A model generated the notes under the pieces. That model saw only the letters and a program-made list of their open reading frames with translations, was not told the origin of the DNA and did no database searches. A stretch of DNA of 64,000 bases from Boswellia sacra (lineage: Eukaryota; Streptophyta; Magnoliopsida; Sapindales; Burseraceae): NCBI GenBank assembly GCA_013180625.2, contig SNVD02006922.1:62001-126000 (forward strand). Direction: 5' to 3'. The position numbers were made by a program, and so were the translations under genes. Each line of letters begins with the position of its first letter. Position 1 is the stretch's first letter. This document shows positions 23,961 to 36,880 of the stretch, in pieces.

Positions 23961-25900
23961 TGAATGGGGCTTCCATCTTGCCAAAGCATTTGCGACCACT
24001 ATATTGTGTCAAAGCCTCTTTCGAGACTTAAGGGAACACAAACGAGCCATGGGCACGTCTGAAGAATGGAGTCGCCACCCAATTATTTAATTGGGAATGA
24101 ATAGAGGCAATCTGATCCCTTGCTTCAGGATCTAAACTACCCTCATCCCTTCAGAGACGAGTTCAAAAAGTTAGGTATGAGTCTTTCGACTCGTCCGGAT
24201 CAAAATTCAACCTCCACTAGGAAATACCAAATAATAACATCTCATATTGTTACTTAGTCCATTTAGTGTTATCCGTTTTATGCATACATTTCATATTTTA
24301 TCTCTGTTAGTCGTGTGAAGTGATTATTCAATCAAAGCAGTTATATTTTCATACATAAAAAGAGGTGGAAGAATAAAATTACAATTCTTTTCAAACATGA
24401 GGAAAGGAGAAGAGGATTACATCTATTATTCTTCAATAATATAAAGTAATTCTACTTACAATCACTTCAAATATAACATTCACATAAATTAGGTATTGAC
24501 TAATAAAAGCATATTCATGCAAATCATACATTTAATAAGCAATCAATTCGAGATTCGATAAATAAGGAATTCCTCACCACTGTATGTGAGTTTATTCTAT
24601 GTTTATCAAACCTTTACATGTGTGTATATATATATATATATTATTTAGTGATGGTCTCTCACCATCAATGTAAGTCCACCATCAATTTATGACATCATTC
24701 TAATTAAAGTCTATTCACAATATATTCATACGTTCATAAATCAATCAATCAAAATACAAAGCTATAATCTAGAATCATGATATTCGAGCCTAGATTTGAT
24801 AATTCTATCATGGCATTCTAGCGTATTACTATTCTAGCATAATTTATATTAATTTATTAAAAATCATGGCATTTCTAGCCTAATCATGGTAATCATGGCA
24901 TATTCCAGCCTAATTAAAGCAATCAACATCAATCATAGCATTTGAGGATAAAATGGTAATTCTTACCTATTCTATGCTATTTCTTAGCATACATCAAAGC
25001 AAATATAAGTTCTCTTAGCATGATTCTAATCATGTGCTCCTAAGCATCATTCTAAGCATTAAAAAAGAAATCAAATTCCTAAGCATGATTCTAATAAAGA
25101 AAGGAAGGATGACTTACCTTGACAAGCATTTCCATTTTGCAAAATAAATAAAGGATTAAACAATTCTATAAAATCCTAAACATACTTCTAGGTATCAAAA
25201 TAAATCCTAAACATGCTTATTCTAAGCAAGAAAAATAAAAGAGAAAATAAGAAGGAGGAGAGATTTCTACTCTCAAGACTTACCCTTTCCAGGTTTAGAG
25301 CAATAGAACACTTGAAAAGTAGTGAACTAGAAAAGACTCCTTAAGTTTTCAAATATGTCTTCAAGAGAAAAAAGCGAGAATTCTTCAGAATCGCTGTGTT
25401 TTGCAAAGTGAGAAGAGGGTCGATTATATAGAAGAGGAGTGAAGCTGAAAAAGAAAGAAAGAAATAAAAAAGGAAGGTTTAAAATTAGATTTTCCAAAAA
25501 TATGCCACCAAGAGCTGCCTGGCTGTTGGTAGACCACCGGTCGGCCATCCAATAGCTGGTTAATTACTCGAACCCCCTTTGTTTTGTTGCTTTGTACACC
25601 AGTCCCTTTTGACCTTTGTTTGTTCTGTCACACATAACTATTTGAATTCTTTTTCGAATTGTGAACTATAAATTTCTATGAAAACTAGATATCTGTAGCT
25701 TCGCAACAGTATATGACTCATCATCAAATTCCTCTTGGATTAATTTCTGTGATTTTTTGAAATCATATGTTAGTTTTTGAGATCTTTCACCAACTCTTTC
25801 TCACCCTTCTCTGCTTGGCCTCCAGGGGCATGTTAGTTATTTTTTTTGCTTGACATTCATCTTCATTTCATCATCAAGCCTCAAAAATTCAGTGTCTACA
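23961..25900 (-). repeat. 5' LTR of gypsy element
   Basis: About 1,940 bp, minus strand TGTAGACACTGAATTTTTG ... TTCA. The beginning is a common start of eudicot gypsy LTRs. The right boundary is sharp because copia integrase coding begins at once at 25,901. The left boundary rests on the PBS-like block and is less sure. The short ORF at 25327-25548 inside it is not considered real. Confidence 0.6.
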
Positions 25901-28401
25901 AAATCTGGCGGAGGAAAAAATTTGAGAAACAAATTAAAATCATTCAATTAAACTAGGGAGGGGAATATAGGGTCTTTACCGATTTCCTAAACCAAAATGA
26001 AATGGAACCTAGAGTTGCCTACTCATGTACACATGAGCAGCAAGGTAAAGCTGAAAGAAAGCATAAACATCTTGCAGAAATGGGCCTTACCTTGCTTGCA
26101 TAGGCTAATATACCCTTGAAATGTTGGTGGGAAGCATTTCACACAACTGTATGGTTAATCAATAAACTTCCAACACTAGTATTAAATTGCATATCACCTT
26201 GGCAAAAGCTTTTCAATCAGGTTCTGGATTTATAAGTCTTGAAAACTTTTGGCTGCTCATGTTTTCCATGTCTTAGACCCTACTAGAGCCATAAGTTTCA
26301 ATTCCATTCCATTAAGTGTGTTTTTCTAGGATACAGTGACTCACACAAAGGATTTAAATGCTTAAGTCCTACTGGTAGAGTTTACTTATCCATAAATCTT
26401 TTCTTCAATGAATCAGACTTTCCTTTCAAACCAAGTTTCTTAAACACCAGGACTAACTCTATCTCTCAACCATCAATTTCTGTCTTCTTTGGTCCTCTTC
26501 TTTCAGTTGTGAATAGGTGGTCTAGCCAACATTACAAGGGAAAGAAACCTGAGATTGTGAACTTGTAAGAAAACTTGAGCCCTTAAGACTCTCTTTGTGC
26601 AGTTTCACATAACCAGAACACTCATATCCAAGAACAACCAAACACCACCTTTGACCAAAATTTCTCACCTATAAGCCTACAAGGCCCATCACATACACTC
26701 TCAGAAATTGAATCCATTTTAGGTAAGCAAAATGAGATCACAACAACACACCAACCTATAACCCCCACTGCTCCTTGCCATCTTATGATTACAAGATAAA
26801 AAAAAAAGGCATTTTCAAGCCCAAGATTTACTGTTTGGAGCAACAACATAGTGTGGATGATAAACACATAGAACCCTTAACAGTTTCAGAGGTACTAAAA
26901 TAAAAAACTTGGAAAAAAGCTATAGATGATGAGTTCCAAGCCTTGCGAAGAAATAAAACTTGGACTCCTGTTCTTTTCTCCCCATATTACAATCTGATAG
27001 GGAACAAATGGGTGTTTAAACTTAAAATGAGCAGTGATGGGATTGTCATAGCCATAAAGCCAGGTTAGTAGCAAAGGGGTTTCATCAAACTCCAGGGATA
27101 AACTAGTCTAAAACTTATAGTCTAGTGGTGAAATCAAGTATTGCGAGAGTGATTTTAACTTCGGCAGTGACTGAAGGCTAGAAAGTAAGGCAATTGATAT
27201 CAACAATGCCTTTTTGAATGGCACTCTTGAAGAATCAGTCTTTATGGCTCAACTAGAGGGATATGTAAACTGTTCAAAACCATCTCATGTTTGTAACCTT
27301 CACAAAGCCCTCTATGGCCTTAAACAGGCACCAAAGGCATGGTTTGATAGACTAAAGAATGCTCTGCTAGACTGGGGTTTCACTATTTCCAAATATGATT
27401 CTTCATTATTTATTCCCGAGGAGAATAGAACTTTAATCTAGATCTTAGTCTATGTAAATGATATCCTTATAACAGGAAGCAATTCAATTGCTATTCAAGG
27501 TTTATATTAGAACTTAACAAGTTATTTGCCTTTAGAGACTTAGGAGAACTCCACTACTTCCTTGGGATAGAAGTAAGAAGAGATGCGTCAAGCATGTATC
27601 TAAGCCAATCTAAATATATCTTTGATTTGTTGAAGAGACTAAAATTAGAGCACTTGAAACCATGCTCAACTCATGCTGCTGTAAGCAAAATTCAAGCCAT
27701 AAAAAGTTCAAATTCCTTCTTTGATCTTAGCCTTTATAGAAATGCTGTAGGTGCTCTCCAGTATTTAACATACAGTAGACCTGACATAGCTTTCATTATA
27801 AACAAGCTAAGTCAGGCATTGCAAGCCCCTAAGACAATACACTAGCAAAGAGTGAAGAGGATTCTATGATATCCCCAGGAGACAAAGTTTTTTGGTCTTC
27901 TTATCAAACTTGGTGGCAATATAAACATTACAACATTCTTAGATGGTGCTGGGCATGTAATACAGATGACAGAAAATCAATGAGGGGCTATTGATTTTCC
28001 TTGGAGATACACTTGTATCTTGGAAATCAAAGAAGCATCTTGTAGTATCTAGATCAAGTATTGAATCAAAATACCATGCTCTTACTAATGCTGCAGTAGA
28101 GATTAACAGTCACTTCTAGGTGAACTTCAATGTCAACAAACTTGATGCCTGATAGCCTAGTGTGACAACATAAGTGGTAGTGCCCTGGCTTCTAACCTTG
28201 TGTATCATGCAAGAACCAAGCACATTAAGATTAATGTGCATTTTGTGTGTGACAGAGTTATCCAGAAGTTTCTTGAGGTTTGATATGTCCCCTCTTGTGA
28301 TCAACTGCCAGACTGCCTTACCAAGCCCCTGACAGCACCTCAATTCCATCATTTTAGGACCAAACTTGGAGTGACAGAGGTGCCCTCCAGTTTGAGGGGG
28401 A
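25901..28401 (+). pseudogene. Copia pol, 3' half (integrase end, RT, RNase H)
   Basis: Plus strand, many stops. It starts at once after the gypsy LTR within the integrase: FEKQIK then GGEYRVFTDF, HEQQGKAERKHKHLAEM and WEAFHTTVWLINKLP. A post-integrase block GYSDSHKGFKCLSP follows. RT is at 27,000-27,550: NGTLEESVFMAQLEGY, HKALYGLKQAPKAWF, and the active site as YVND at about 27,451, where YVDD is expected. RNase H reads SQSKYIFDLLKR, YLTYSRPDIAF and later DWACNTDDRKSM and SKKHLVVSRSS. Gag, protease and the first part of integrase are missing. The PPT TTTGAGGGGGA ends at 28,401. Confidence 0.88.
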
Positions 28402-28707
28402 TGTTAAGGTAACTCACTTATTTGTTTGTTAATTCTGTTACTAATTTGTTTGTTAATTCTGTTTAGTTTGTTAACTTGATATTAATAACTTATCCATCTC
28501 TTTAATTGCAATTAGTTATATTTCAGTTTGTAATTAGTTGTACCAGATTCTAGACATCAGTAGATGCTGCAATCCTATTGGCTAGAGTACTAAATTACTG
28601 GATTGTGGACACATGGCACTAGGATTGTAATCGATTTCCTTCCTAATATAATCTAGAAAAGACACACAGCTCATTGAGCTGAGTGAATCGAGAGACTGCA
28701 TTTCTCA
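28402..28707 (+). repeat. 3' LTR of the plus-strand copia
   Basis: Starts TGTTAAGG directly after the polypurine tract and ends near TTTCTCA at 28,707 (about 306 bp; the end is estimated because no second LTR is present). Confidence 0.65.
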
Positions 28708-29043
28708 AAATTTCAAGTATTTCATGATTTTAGATGGGAGAGAGAGACATATAGAAAGAGAGGAAAGATGGGAGAGAATTCTAAAGAGAGAGGGAAAAGT
28801 TCATAAAGCTCTTATGGAGAATTTTATTTATTTGTGAATTTTACGAAAATGGCTAATGGTCCCATCTCTCTTCTCCAAGTCAGTATTTATATTTAATTAA
28901 TGTAGAAATGACAACTCCTATTGGCCGATGTTTGATGAAGTTATGCTAAAATGGAGACAAATTTCATACGATATTCTAACTTCCTGGACCTCAACTGATG
29001 GAGTGGGCTTTGTTTCTCTTGTTTTCGGTCTAACCATTTAATA
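28708..29043. other. No gene seen
   Basis: Purine-rich stretch (GAGAGAGA-type) at 28,735-28,800 followed by ordinary AT-rich sequence. Confidence 0.4.
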
Positions 29044-30016
29044 AGTGTTGTTATTTGAGCCCCCGCGCCACAAAAACAAACACAATCCCCTCCCTCTCCA
29101 CCCCCCCAAACAAAATAATCTCTCTTTAAGCCCCTTTTTAATTAAAAAATAATTATAAATTACAAATATATCTAAATAATTCCAAACTTACCCTTTTTAT
29201 ATACTTCAAATTTAATTTTTCTAAAACAATTTATCACTATTTGTGTCTCTATTATTCTTTTCAAAGACAACTCTTCTTCTCCAAGACCACTTGCATGTAG
29301 CTCTTCTTCTCCAAGACTACTTGTGTGCGACTCTTTTTCTTTAGGCTCTATCATCCCAAAATCTATATAACCGAAGAAAATATGCAACTTAGAGGAAGAT
29401 GTTTTACTTTATTTCTTATGTAATTTAAATGTAATTCAAGATTTAGAGAAAAGAAAACAACATCACCAATACAGTCGCCTTCGATGCCTCGATATTGCAC
29501 TCAGACACGACGCCTAAAACACTTTGCAGTCTCAACAAGCCCAAGTGTATTCAGTGAGGTAATGTCACCCTCTTTAGGTAATGTTCAATTTGTAGCGATT
29601 GAACAATTGAAAATGTTTAATTCATAGCGATTGAACAAATTGAAAATATTCAATTCGTAGCGACTAAACAAAAGTTGTTTCAAAAGAAAAAGAAACAACA
29701 AAATTAAAACATGAACTTACTTCTTCTTCGTGGTTGTAATGTTAATGCTTGAATGCATCCTCCTTCATTTCAAAATCACTTTATAAACATAAATTTTCAC
29801 TTTTGAATCTTTGAAATTAAGTATTTGAATAGAACAATGGTTTACGGTTGAAGAAAACTTTTTTTCTAATAATATAACTTAGAATATTTGATGTTAGGTA
29901 TACTGAAAACTGATAATGTCCTTTTTAGTCATTTATATTTTAAAAATTCTTTTAATATATTTTTTAATTAAAGAGGGGCTTAAAGAGAGATGATGGGGGG
30001 CTCAAATAACAATACT
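29044..30016. mobile_element. Inverted-repeat element (MITE-like), about 0.97 kb
   Basis: The two ends are inverted copies: TTGTTATTTGAGCCCC then CTCTCTTTAAGCCCCT and TTAATTAAAAAATA on the left, and their complement at 29,958-30,012 on the right. The left arm has an extra C-rich block of about 45 bases between the two parts. No transposase and no clear target duplication, so class (Mutator-like or other) is open. The small Glu/Ser repeat ORF inside (29172-29387) is probably not a gene. Confidence 0.6.
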
Positions 30017-30392
30017 CCTATTTTCTTCATTTTTGGACCCTATATTATTCTTTAAAAAAAAAACAAAGGAAAAAGAAGAGGAAGCATGGTATGGAATGAT
30101 AGTTGTAGACCTTGTCTCATGAATATGAAGCATCGATTTTGCTCTTTCTTTACTAGGTATTAAAAAGATAAAGCACACTTATATAAAACATAAAGAATTT
30201 TTTAGGTTGATCAATACACAATTAAGTAGCTAGCTATCAATTTGGCCCTAACGAGCAATAGATATTCAGTTTGTGACTAGCTAGGTTCCATAAATAAGCC
30301 TCTAATATTGGTAATTTATTTGTTTAATATCCATTAGTAATTCATCATAGTTTTTTGTTTTAGCACACTTTACTATCCCGACTATCTATTAA
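30017..30392. other. No gene seen
   Basis: AT-rich spacer between two inverted-repeat elements. Confidence 0.3.
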
Positions 30393-31112
30393 GGGGGTGT
30401 TTAGTGCGCGGATTAGGATAGCAAAAGAAATACTGTGCATAGTAATTTTCTTAAACCCCATGTTTGGCTTGATTTTCAAGGTGCATAGCATTGTGTACGG
30501 GATCTGCATGCGGATCACTATTTGCAAAACTTTTAACCCGCCTCCCCCATGGATTTAGGTGGGATTACAAAAGGGAAGATGAAGATTGTTAAATAATTAA
30601 TTAAAAATTTATTAAATAATTAAATATTAAAAAACTTTAATCAAATATTTATATGAATAATAAGATATTCAATAAATAATTTGATAAGTGGCAAACATCT
30701 AACACTAACTTAATATAATAATATAAATAATGTCATGAATATTTAATTTTATTTAAATATAATTAAATAATGAATAAAATAGATAAGATAAACAATTAAT
30801 TGAAAACAATTTAAACAATATATTATTAATTAACTGATATATATTTATGTGATTAAATGCATTATAATATTTATATATAAGTAATTTTTAAATCTAAAAA
30901 TAATTTTAAATTAATTTTTTATGTATTTGATCTTTATTTTATATTATTTTGTAAATTAAAAAATTAAATTCATTTATTATAATTTTATTTTATCCAATAC
31001 TATACCAAATACAGTATGATAATATATCTTATTCAAACCTATATCCTACAACTTCACATCCTATCCAATTCAATATAATGAATACAATCTAATAGGGTGT
31101 ATGAAACGCACC
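30393..31112. mobile_element. Tourist/PIF-Harbinger-like MITE
   Basis: Ends GGGGGTGTTTAGTGCGC (30393) and, read inverted, GGTGCGTTTCATACACCC (ends 31112) are flanked by TTAA on both sides (30389-30392 and 31113-31116), which fits the TTA/TAA duplication of PIF/Harbinger. About 720 bp, interior extremely AT-rich, no ORF. The terminal repeats match only imperfectly. Confidence 0.5.
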
Positions 31113-31116
31113 TTAA

Positions 31117-32645
31117 ATGAAAGTAATCGTGAGCTACCTTTTTGACCTGATTGCCTATGTATATATATTATGGGTACATATGGTTCCTATGCTTCCAGCT
31201 TTTGAGTTGATTGCAATTGAAAAACAATAGAGCTTTTTTTTTTTTTTTAATGGTTATAATACCAACTCAGCGTTATGAAATTATGGGCAACAATCCAAGA
31301 TTTTTTCTGCAAACTTTATGTTTTTATTTAAAAAATATTAATAATACCAATTAGATGAGGCCTTATTCTAAGTTGGGACTTTACTTGCCTTATTTGCCAA
31401 GAGCTTCAGCCTGACACTGTTAGAGGGTTCCTGTCTCACACATATAATAGTGTTTGTGTTAAGTGACATTTTCTAGCTTTTTGCATTATAAATAAGCTTA
31501 AATCATTGCTTTTCTCCTCCCTTTTAGTACACGGCACTATATTTGGTTGAATCTTGCTGGCAGCAAGTATACCAATTAGATAACTAAATCTTACAACTTA
31601 AGAAATTAATATTGGATCCATTAAAAAAAATGGAATCTGTCAGATGTCAAAATGATGATGCTTACAATTTGCTCTTGTTTTTAATCAAACTTCATAACAA
31701 TTGCCTTATGTGCACATTAACATGAAAGGGGCATCACTCCAATGTTAGATAATGAAGCAAAGCATACCTTGAAATTCTTGCCCCTTGCATTAAGAATTTC
31801 GAGAAGCAGAGAAATTCATTGTTACACAGTAGCTAACTAATTTTGAGCTGAACTTAATGATACATTTCTTACTCTTGGGAGACTCATTAAAAGGGGATTA
31901 ATGCTTTGCTTATTGCAGAAATTCTATTTATTAGTATTTAATGGAGGAAAAAGAATAAAGGAACACCCTGTCATTTATATAACACCCTAAATAACCTTGA
32001 AACACTTGAGGAAGTTTTGCACCCTAGGGGTAGTTTTGTTGGGCCCATCTTGCTCGGGTGGCCCAGCCCATGAAATAAATAAATAAAAAGAAGAAGCAAA
32101 ACGTAAAGCAACGAAAGTGAATGCCTGTGCACGTGAAACGGTTAGCAGGAAGTGAAGCAAAAGAAAATGAGAGAAAAGAGTGAGAGCCAAGAGGAAAGTG
32201 GATGAAAATGGCTAAGGTTTTAATAACTATGTAAGAGATCAAATGGTTAAATATGCTATGATTTTATTAAAATTTGGAAGGATGAAGCTTATTAATATGC
32301 TATACAATCCTATAGCTTTGTTATTTTTCCAATTACATTATATTTTTTAGAATTTCATAAACTAGTTGCTAGACGCAAAATTTACTTTACATTGCATTAG
32401 TTGTAGAATCTATCTTTGATGATGATGTGGAGAGTTATTGGGCTAATATATGTGTTAATGAATTACTGATTGTTGTGAGTCTATAGTTGATTAGAGAGAA
32501 CTTTTTGTAACCCCATTATTGTTGCATAGTGAAAGTTTGATTGAGACGAAGGTTAACTATACTTTTTTCTTGGAGTTTTCTATGTAAAATTAGTGTAATT
32601 GATTGTAGACTGTGGATAATTTAGTTTTGATTAATATATTGTTAT
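31117..32645. other. No gene seen
   Basis: AT-rich intergenic sequence. Short ORFs at about 31,990-32,240 show no domain and overlap each other. Confidence 0.3.
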
Positions 32646-33663
32646 TGTTAGTGTGCGATCAAAGTCCCATATTGTTTAGACATGGAGAGGATCATGGGTA
32701 TATAAGTATAGAAAAATATCTTTATTGGTATGAGGCCTTTTGACTAGAGTCTAAAAGTAAATACATGGGGACTTCGGCCTAAACTGGACGATATGATATC
32801 AATATGGAGTTTTGTGGTTATAGTCTTGATAAGTGGTATTAGAGCCATGCCTTAGACTTAGTCACGTGGATAAAAATTCTCAAAATACCGAAGGAAGGTG
32901 GTGGGCCTTGATTAAGCTCCTGATTGGATTCGTGGTTCGGCTTTGTTTGACACCTGGATAGAGTAAGCTCTCGAGGTAGGTTGGGCCTCGATGGCGTGAG
33001 TGAATGAAGGATTGTTTGAGTGGAGGCCCGAAAAAATACCACAACGATGTGAGCATTTGTTCGAGGGGAGGATTTTGCATGTGCGACCAAAGTCCCACAT
33101 CAGTTAGACATAGGAGGATCATGGGCATATAAGTATGGACAAGATCCCCATTGGCATGAGGCATTTTAGATAGAATCTAAAAGAAAATCCATGTGGGCTT
33201 AAGCCCAAAGTAGATAATATCGTATTATTGTAGAGTTTTGGATGATCCATAATCTCAATAAGTGGTATTAGAGCTCAAGCCCAGACTTAGCTAGGAGAAT
33301 ATGTGGAGGAAATTTTTGAAATGTCGAACGAAGGTGGTGGGCTCTGATTAAGCTTGCTATTGAATCAATGGTTGGGCTTTATGGCCCCTGGATAGAGCAA
33401 GCTCTTGAGTTGGTGGACTTAAATGGAGTGGGCAGATGGATGATTGTTTGAGGGGAGGCCGAGAAAAATGATGTGGTGGTCCTTTGTTCAAGGGGAGGAT
33501 TGTTGGGTGTATAACCAAAGTTTCATATTAGGTAGACATAGGGAGGATCGTAGAAATATAAGTATGGACCAATGTCGTAGAATTCAAAAGCAAATCCATA
33601 AGGGTTTGGGCCTAAAATGGACAATATCATATCAATGTAAAGTTTTTCGGTCTATAGTCTTAA
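32646..33663 (+). mobile_element. TRIM-like miniature retrotransposon array: three LTRs, two interiors
   Basis: Three similar LTRs of about 165-185 bp (32646-32829, 33074-33257, 33501-33663) alternate with two interiors of about 245 bp. Each LTR begins TGTTGGGTGTGCGACCAAAG-like and is followed after five bases by TGGTATTAGAGC (32834 and 33263), a tRNA-Met-type primer site. Each interior ends with the purine tract AGGGGAGGAT just before the next LTR. No coding capacity. This is the layout of TRIM elements in tandem. The third LTR is the most diverged. Confidence 0.75.
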
Positions 33664-34200
33664 TAGTTGTGGCTTGTGGTTGATCGAAATTTTCATTATC
33701 ATCTTTGTTAAAATTTGATGAGAATCCTACTTTGATCATACAAAAAGGGAAAGGTTTATAATTCTACATTGTTAGTTCTTTTTTGGCTTTGCTAACAACA
33801 GCTTATGTCAAGAATTAATTATCGTTATTACAAACTTTAATGGTTGCGAAACCCCTCACATTCATGTCACCTCCTCGCACTTTCAGGTTATAACAAAGCA
33901 AGGAATAGTGCTCGAATGTTACAGTATAAACAAAGTATCGTAACAAATTCTTTGATCTTATATTAAGCATGTTAGAAACCACGAAGGTTCCTCACTCTTT
34001 TAGTAACTAAAAGATAAATTATGGTGTGTTAAATTATACATCTATATGGATAGCTAAATTACTTAGTATCCCGATTAACAAAATTAATATTCTATATGGA
34101 TAAATCATAATTTTATTTGTTGTTTTTGTAATGTTTTATCTTTGTAGAGGTTCGTTTCTTTTTATGAACAATATTTAAGCCATAAAACTTTTAAAGAAAA
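33664..34200. other. No gene seen
   Basis: AT-rich spacer without recognisable coding sequence or repeat ends. Confidence 0.3.
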
Positions 34201-35110
34201 TGTAGGTGTCAAAGTCTACTACATATGCATATGCCATGCACATGATGAGTTTTGATCAACTTGTGATAAAACAAGAATTTTATTTTTATTCCTATTTTAA
34301 TGTTTCTAGAATTATATTTTAGGAATTATTTGATTTGGAATAAATATCTCTTTAGATTAGGATATAATGTCTTGTATGCTAATTAGAATAGGAGAATATT
34401 TATTTGTCCCAATTCCTTTTGGAATTTGTTTATAACACTTCCTATTTTATTTCTCCTAATCCTAATATGATTTTAATTAGAATTTTTATAGGATTTCCTA
34501 GGGGATTTGGTTAGACCTCTCACTATATATTTACAAGGTAATTCAGATGGCTGATAATATGATGATTAAGAGATTTTCGGGTTAGCTAATTAAGTGTATT
34601 TTGTGAGAGAGTCTATGTCTTGACATTCCAACAATCAAGAAAGCTTCAACACAAAAGGAATGTCTTTTTTGATTTGATTCTTTGAGTCTTTTAATTCATG
34701 TATGAGTGGTAGAAATCGTACATGTGTTATTGTTTCAGTCTGTGTGAGTTGGTAGACACTCGGAATAACTTGCGGGTTGAGTGTTTATGTAATTCTGCGT
34801 CAAACGTCAGGTGTTATATCTAACTTAACAGTGTTCTGGTAAGTTATCTGCGACAAAGAGTGGGTAGTGTCACTAGGGTTTATGATCTTTGTGTAGATTT
34901 TGTTTGTCAAAGATTAGGTCAGTGTGTGAGAGTGAGTCAGCACTATAAAAGGTCCTAAAGATTGTACAAACAAGAACATAGTGAATTGCAGCTCTGAAGC
35001 TGTCCGTGAACGTAGGTTTTATAACCGAACCACGTAAAAATTCTCCTGTGTCGATTTACTTTACAGTTGACTATTATATCTTTTATAACTACATACCTCC
35101 AAAACTTTCA
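34201..35110 (+). repeat. LTR followed by a primer-binding site (plus strand)
   Basis: Begins TGTAGGTGTCAAAG and ends AAAACTTTCA; directly after it comes TTGGTATCAGAGCAGG (35112-35127), the tRNA-Met-type primer site of copia elements. So this is a 5' LTR with the first part of an interior (to about 35,450) which then meets a minus-strand copia. The rest of the element and its second LTR are missing. Its end, with CCGAACCACGTA, resembles the end of the solo LTR at 52,733-53,563. Confidence 0.65.
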
Positions 35111-35464
35111 ATTGGTATCAGAGCAGGTTCACTGATAGACAAGTGAAGAAAACGATCAAGTTAATCTGAAAGGATGGAGTTTATATCAAATTAGTGAAAT
35201 CGATTAGCAACAATAGGAATAAATATTGGTTAATTGAATCAGAGAAGTTAAATTGATTAATTCTGGTGAAATCGGATCCCTAAGTTTTTAATCATTAAAT
35301 TCTTCTATCTAAAATTTATGTGAGTGTACTTAGTGTTAAATTTAGTTTTATAAAGTTTTACTTAAACTTTCCAACAGCTCAATTCTCTTTATAATTAGTT
35401 TAATTAATTAGAGGTTAATACAAATTTGGTATTTAAAAGCAACAGTCCTCGTGGGACGATATAT

Positions 35465-36316
35465 ACTTGCGATTTTATGCAACAATCACCACACAATAAG
35501 CCTTGATTGCTTAGCTCCTTCAAACCTGGTGGGACCAAAGCTTGGTTTTATCCCTATCAGATGCCTTTTTGACTACTATTTCACCAGTTAAGACTACCCC
35601 TTGCAACACATATAAGCCATTATGAATCTTGGGTTTCAGAGTAACCAATGCTCCCTTTGTCACACTTAAAATTCCTGATGACGCCTTGAATTCACAACCC
35701 GTTTTATCCAACGTGCCCAAGGAAATCAAGTTCCTTTTTAGCTCGAGAACATGTCTTACTTCCTTCAAGATTCTAACAGAGCTATCAAACATCCTAAATC
35801 AAATACAACCGATTCCCACAACATCACAAGCTACATTATTCCCCATCAGAACTTTTTCCCCATCAATAGACTAATAAGAAGTAAAAAATTCTTTCTTGGG
35901 ACTCATATAGAATGTGTAGCCTGAATCAAGGATTCACTCACTATCAGATCTCATGTCTGACATTGTTAAAAACTGTGCACCTTCATAATCAGATGTTAAT
36001 GCCATAGCTGCATCACCATCCTCAACTCCTTTCTTTTTTTTTTTTCCAATCAGGATAATGACGCTTGAAGTGACCCTTCTTCTTACAGTGAAAGCAGCTC
36101 TTACCTTGCCTATATATATTTGACTTCGATCTCGACTTGCCTTGCCCTTTTGCTCTCTTCTCAGATCTACCTCTCGCTGTCAAACCCTCTCCATTATTTC
36201 CAGTTTTTCTCTCAGTTCTAATCTCAAGCTCCCTATATCACAGATCCTTAAGTACTTCATCCAGATTAAGACTATCTCTACCATAACCTCCCTAAAGTTA
36301 TCTGGTAAAGAGTTTA
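35465..36316 (-). pseudogene. Copia C gag end, protease region and pre-integrase domain
   Basis: From 36,316 downward: SLPDNFREV (continuing gag), then a basic region and the knuckle CFHCKKKGHFKRHYPDW near 36,065-36,115. Next, at 35520-35792, comes the block after the protease: HVLELKRNLISLGTLDKTGCEF, SVTKGALVTLKPKIHNGLYVL. GLKELSNQGLLCGDC follows after a stop, and the sequence is lost at about 35,465. Several stops; the protease motif itself could not be read. Confidence 0.75.
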
Positions 36317-36329
36317 CACTACAAGAAAA

Positions 36330-36880
36330 AAGTAAATATTTGACTGTTTTTAGCCGTCAAATATGATAATATTTGACGGTTTTTGCGTTTCATATATGTC
36401 ACCGTCAAATATGATAATAGTTGATCGTTAGTCAAACAGTCAAATATTCACTATAGCATTATTTGACTCTTACAAAACAATTAAGTTTGTATACCTTTGG
36501 ATTCAAATTTTAGGCCTTATTTGACGATTTATTGAAGAAATATTTGACATTAACCGTCTAATATGACAAAGTAAGGGTCAAAATTTTTAAATTTTTGTTA
36601 ATAATATTTTACAGTAATCGTCAAATATTATGAACCTAACGGTCGAATTTTTTAAAATTTGACTGCTTATAACCGTCAAGTATTGTGCAATAATCATCAA
36701 GTTTTATAAAATTTTTTCTATATTTGATTGCTTCTGACCGTCAAGTATGTGAGAATAATATTTGACTCTTTTTTGACAGACAAATATTATTACTTTAATA
36801 CTTGACCCTTTTGATACTGTCAAATATGACAAATATTTTGACTCATATTTGACTCTTTACGAAACATATTTGATCAGAGA
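36330..36880. repeat. CACTA-2 subterminal motif array
   Basis: At least a dozen copies of ATTTGACGGT/ACCGTCAAAT and close variants in both directions, likely transposase-binding motifs. The array is longer than in CACTA-1. Confidence 0.75.

Larger units (their letters stand above)
15907..25900 (-). mobile_element. Ty3/gypsy retrotransposon (Tat/Ogre-like gag), 5' part only
   Basis: Minus-strand element: 5' LTR 23961-25900, PBS-like sequence at 23941-23957, gag from about 23,215 down to 21,303 and continuing at 15,907-16,258 after an inserted CACTA transposon. The gag-pro junction sequence (WDLLISSQKHREAMAKAL) resembles that of Tat/Ogre-type gypsy elements. Protease, RT, integrase and the 3' LTR should lie further left but are cut off at 15,906 by the copia LTR. 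Right of the LTR lies a copia integrase, so the gypsy inserted into that older element. Confidence 0.75.

Noticed and set aside
29172..29387. 71-aa frame with a repeated LGEEEL motif
   Set aside because: Sits inside an inverted-repeat element and arises from a short internal DNA duplication; no sign of a real gene.
35112..35127. tRNA-Met-like sequence, also at 14,095 and 32,834
   Set aside because: Only the short complement of the tRNA 3' end is present next to an LTR; these are primer-binding sites, not tRNA genes.
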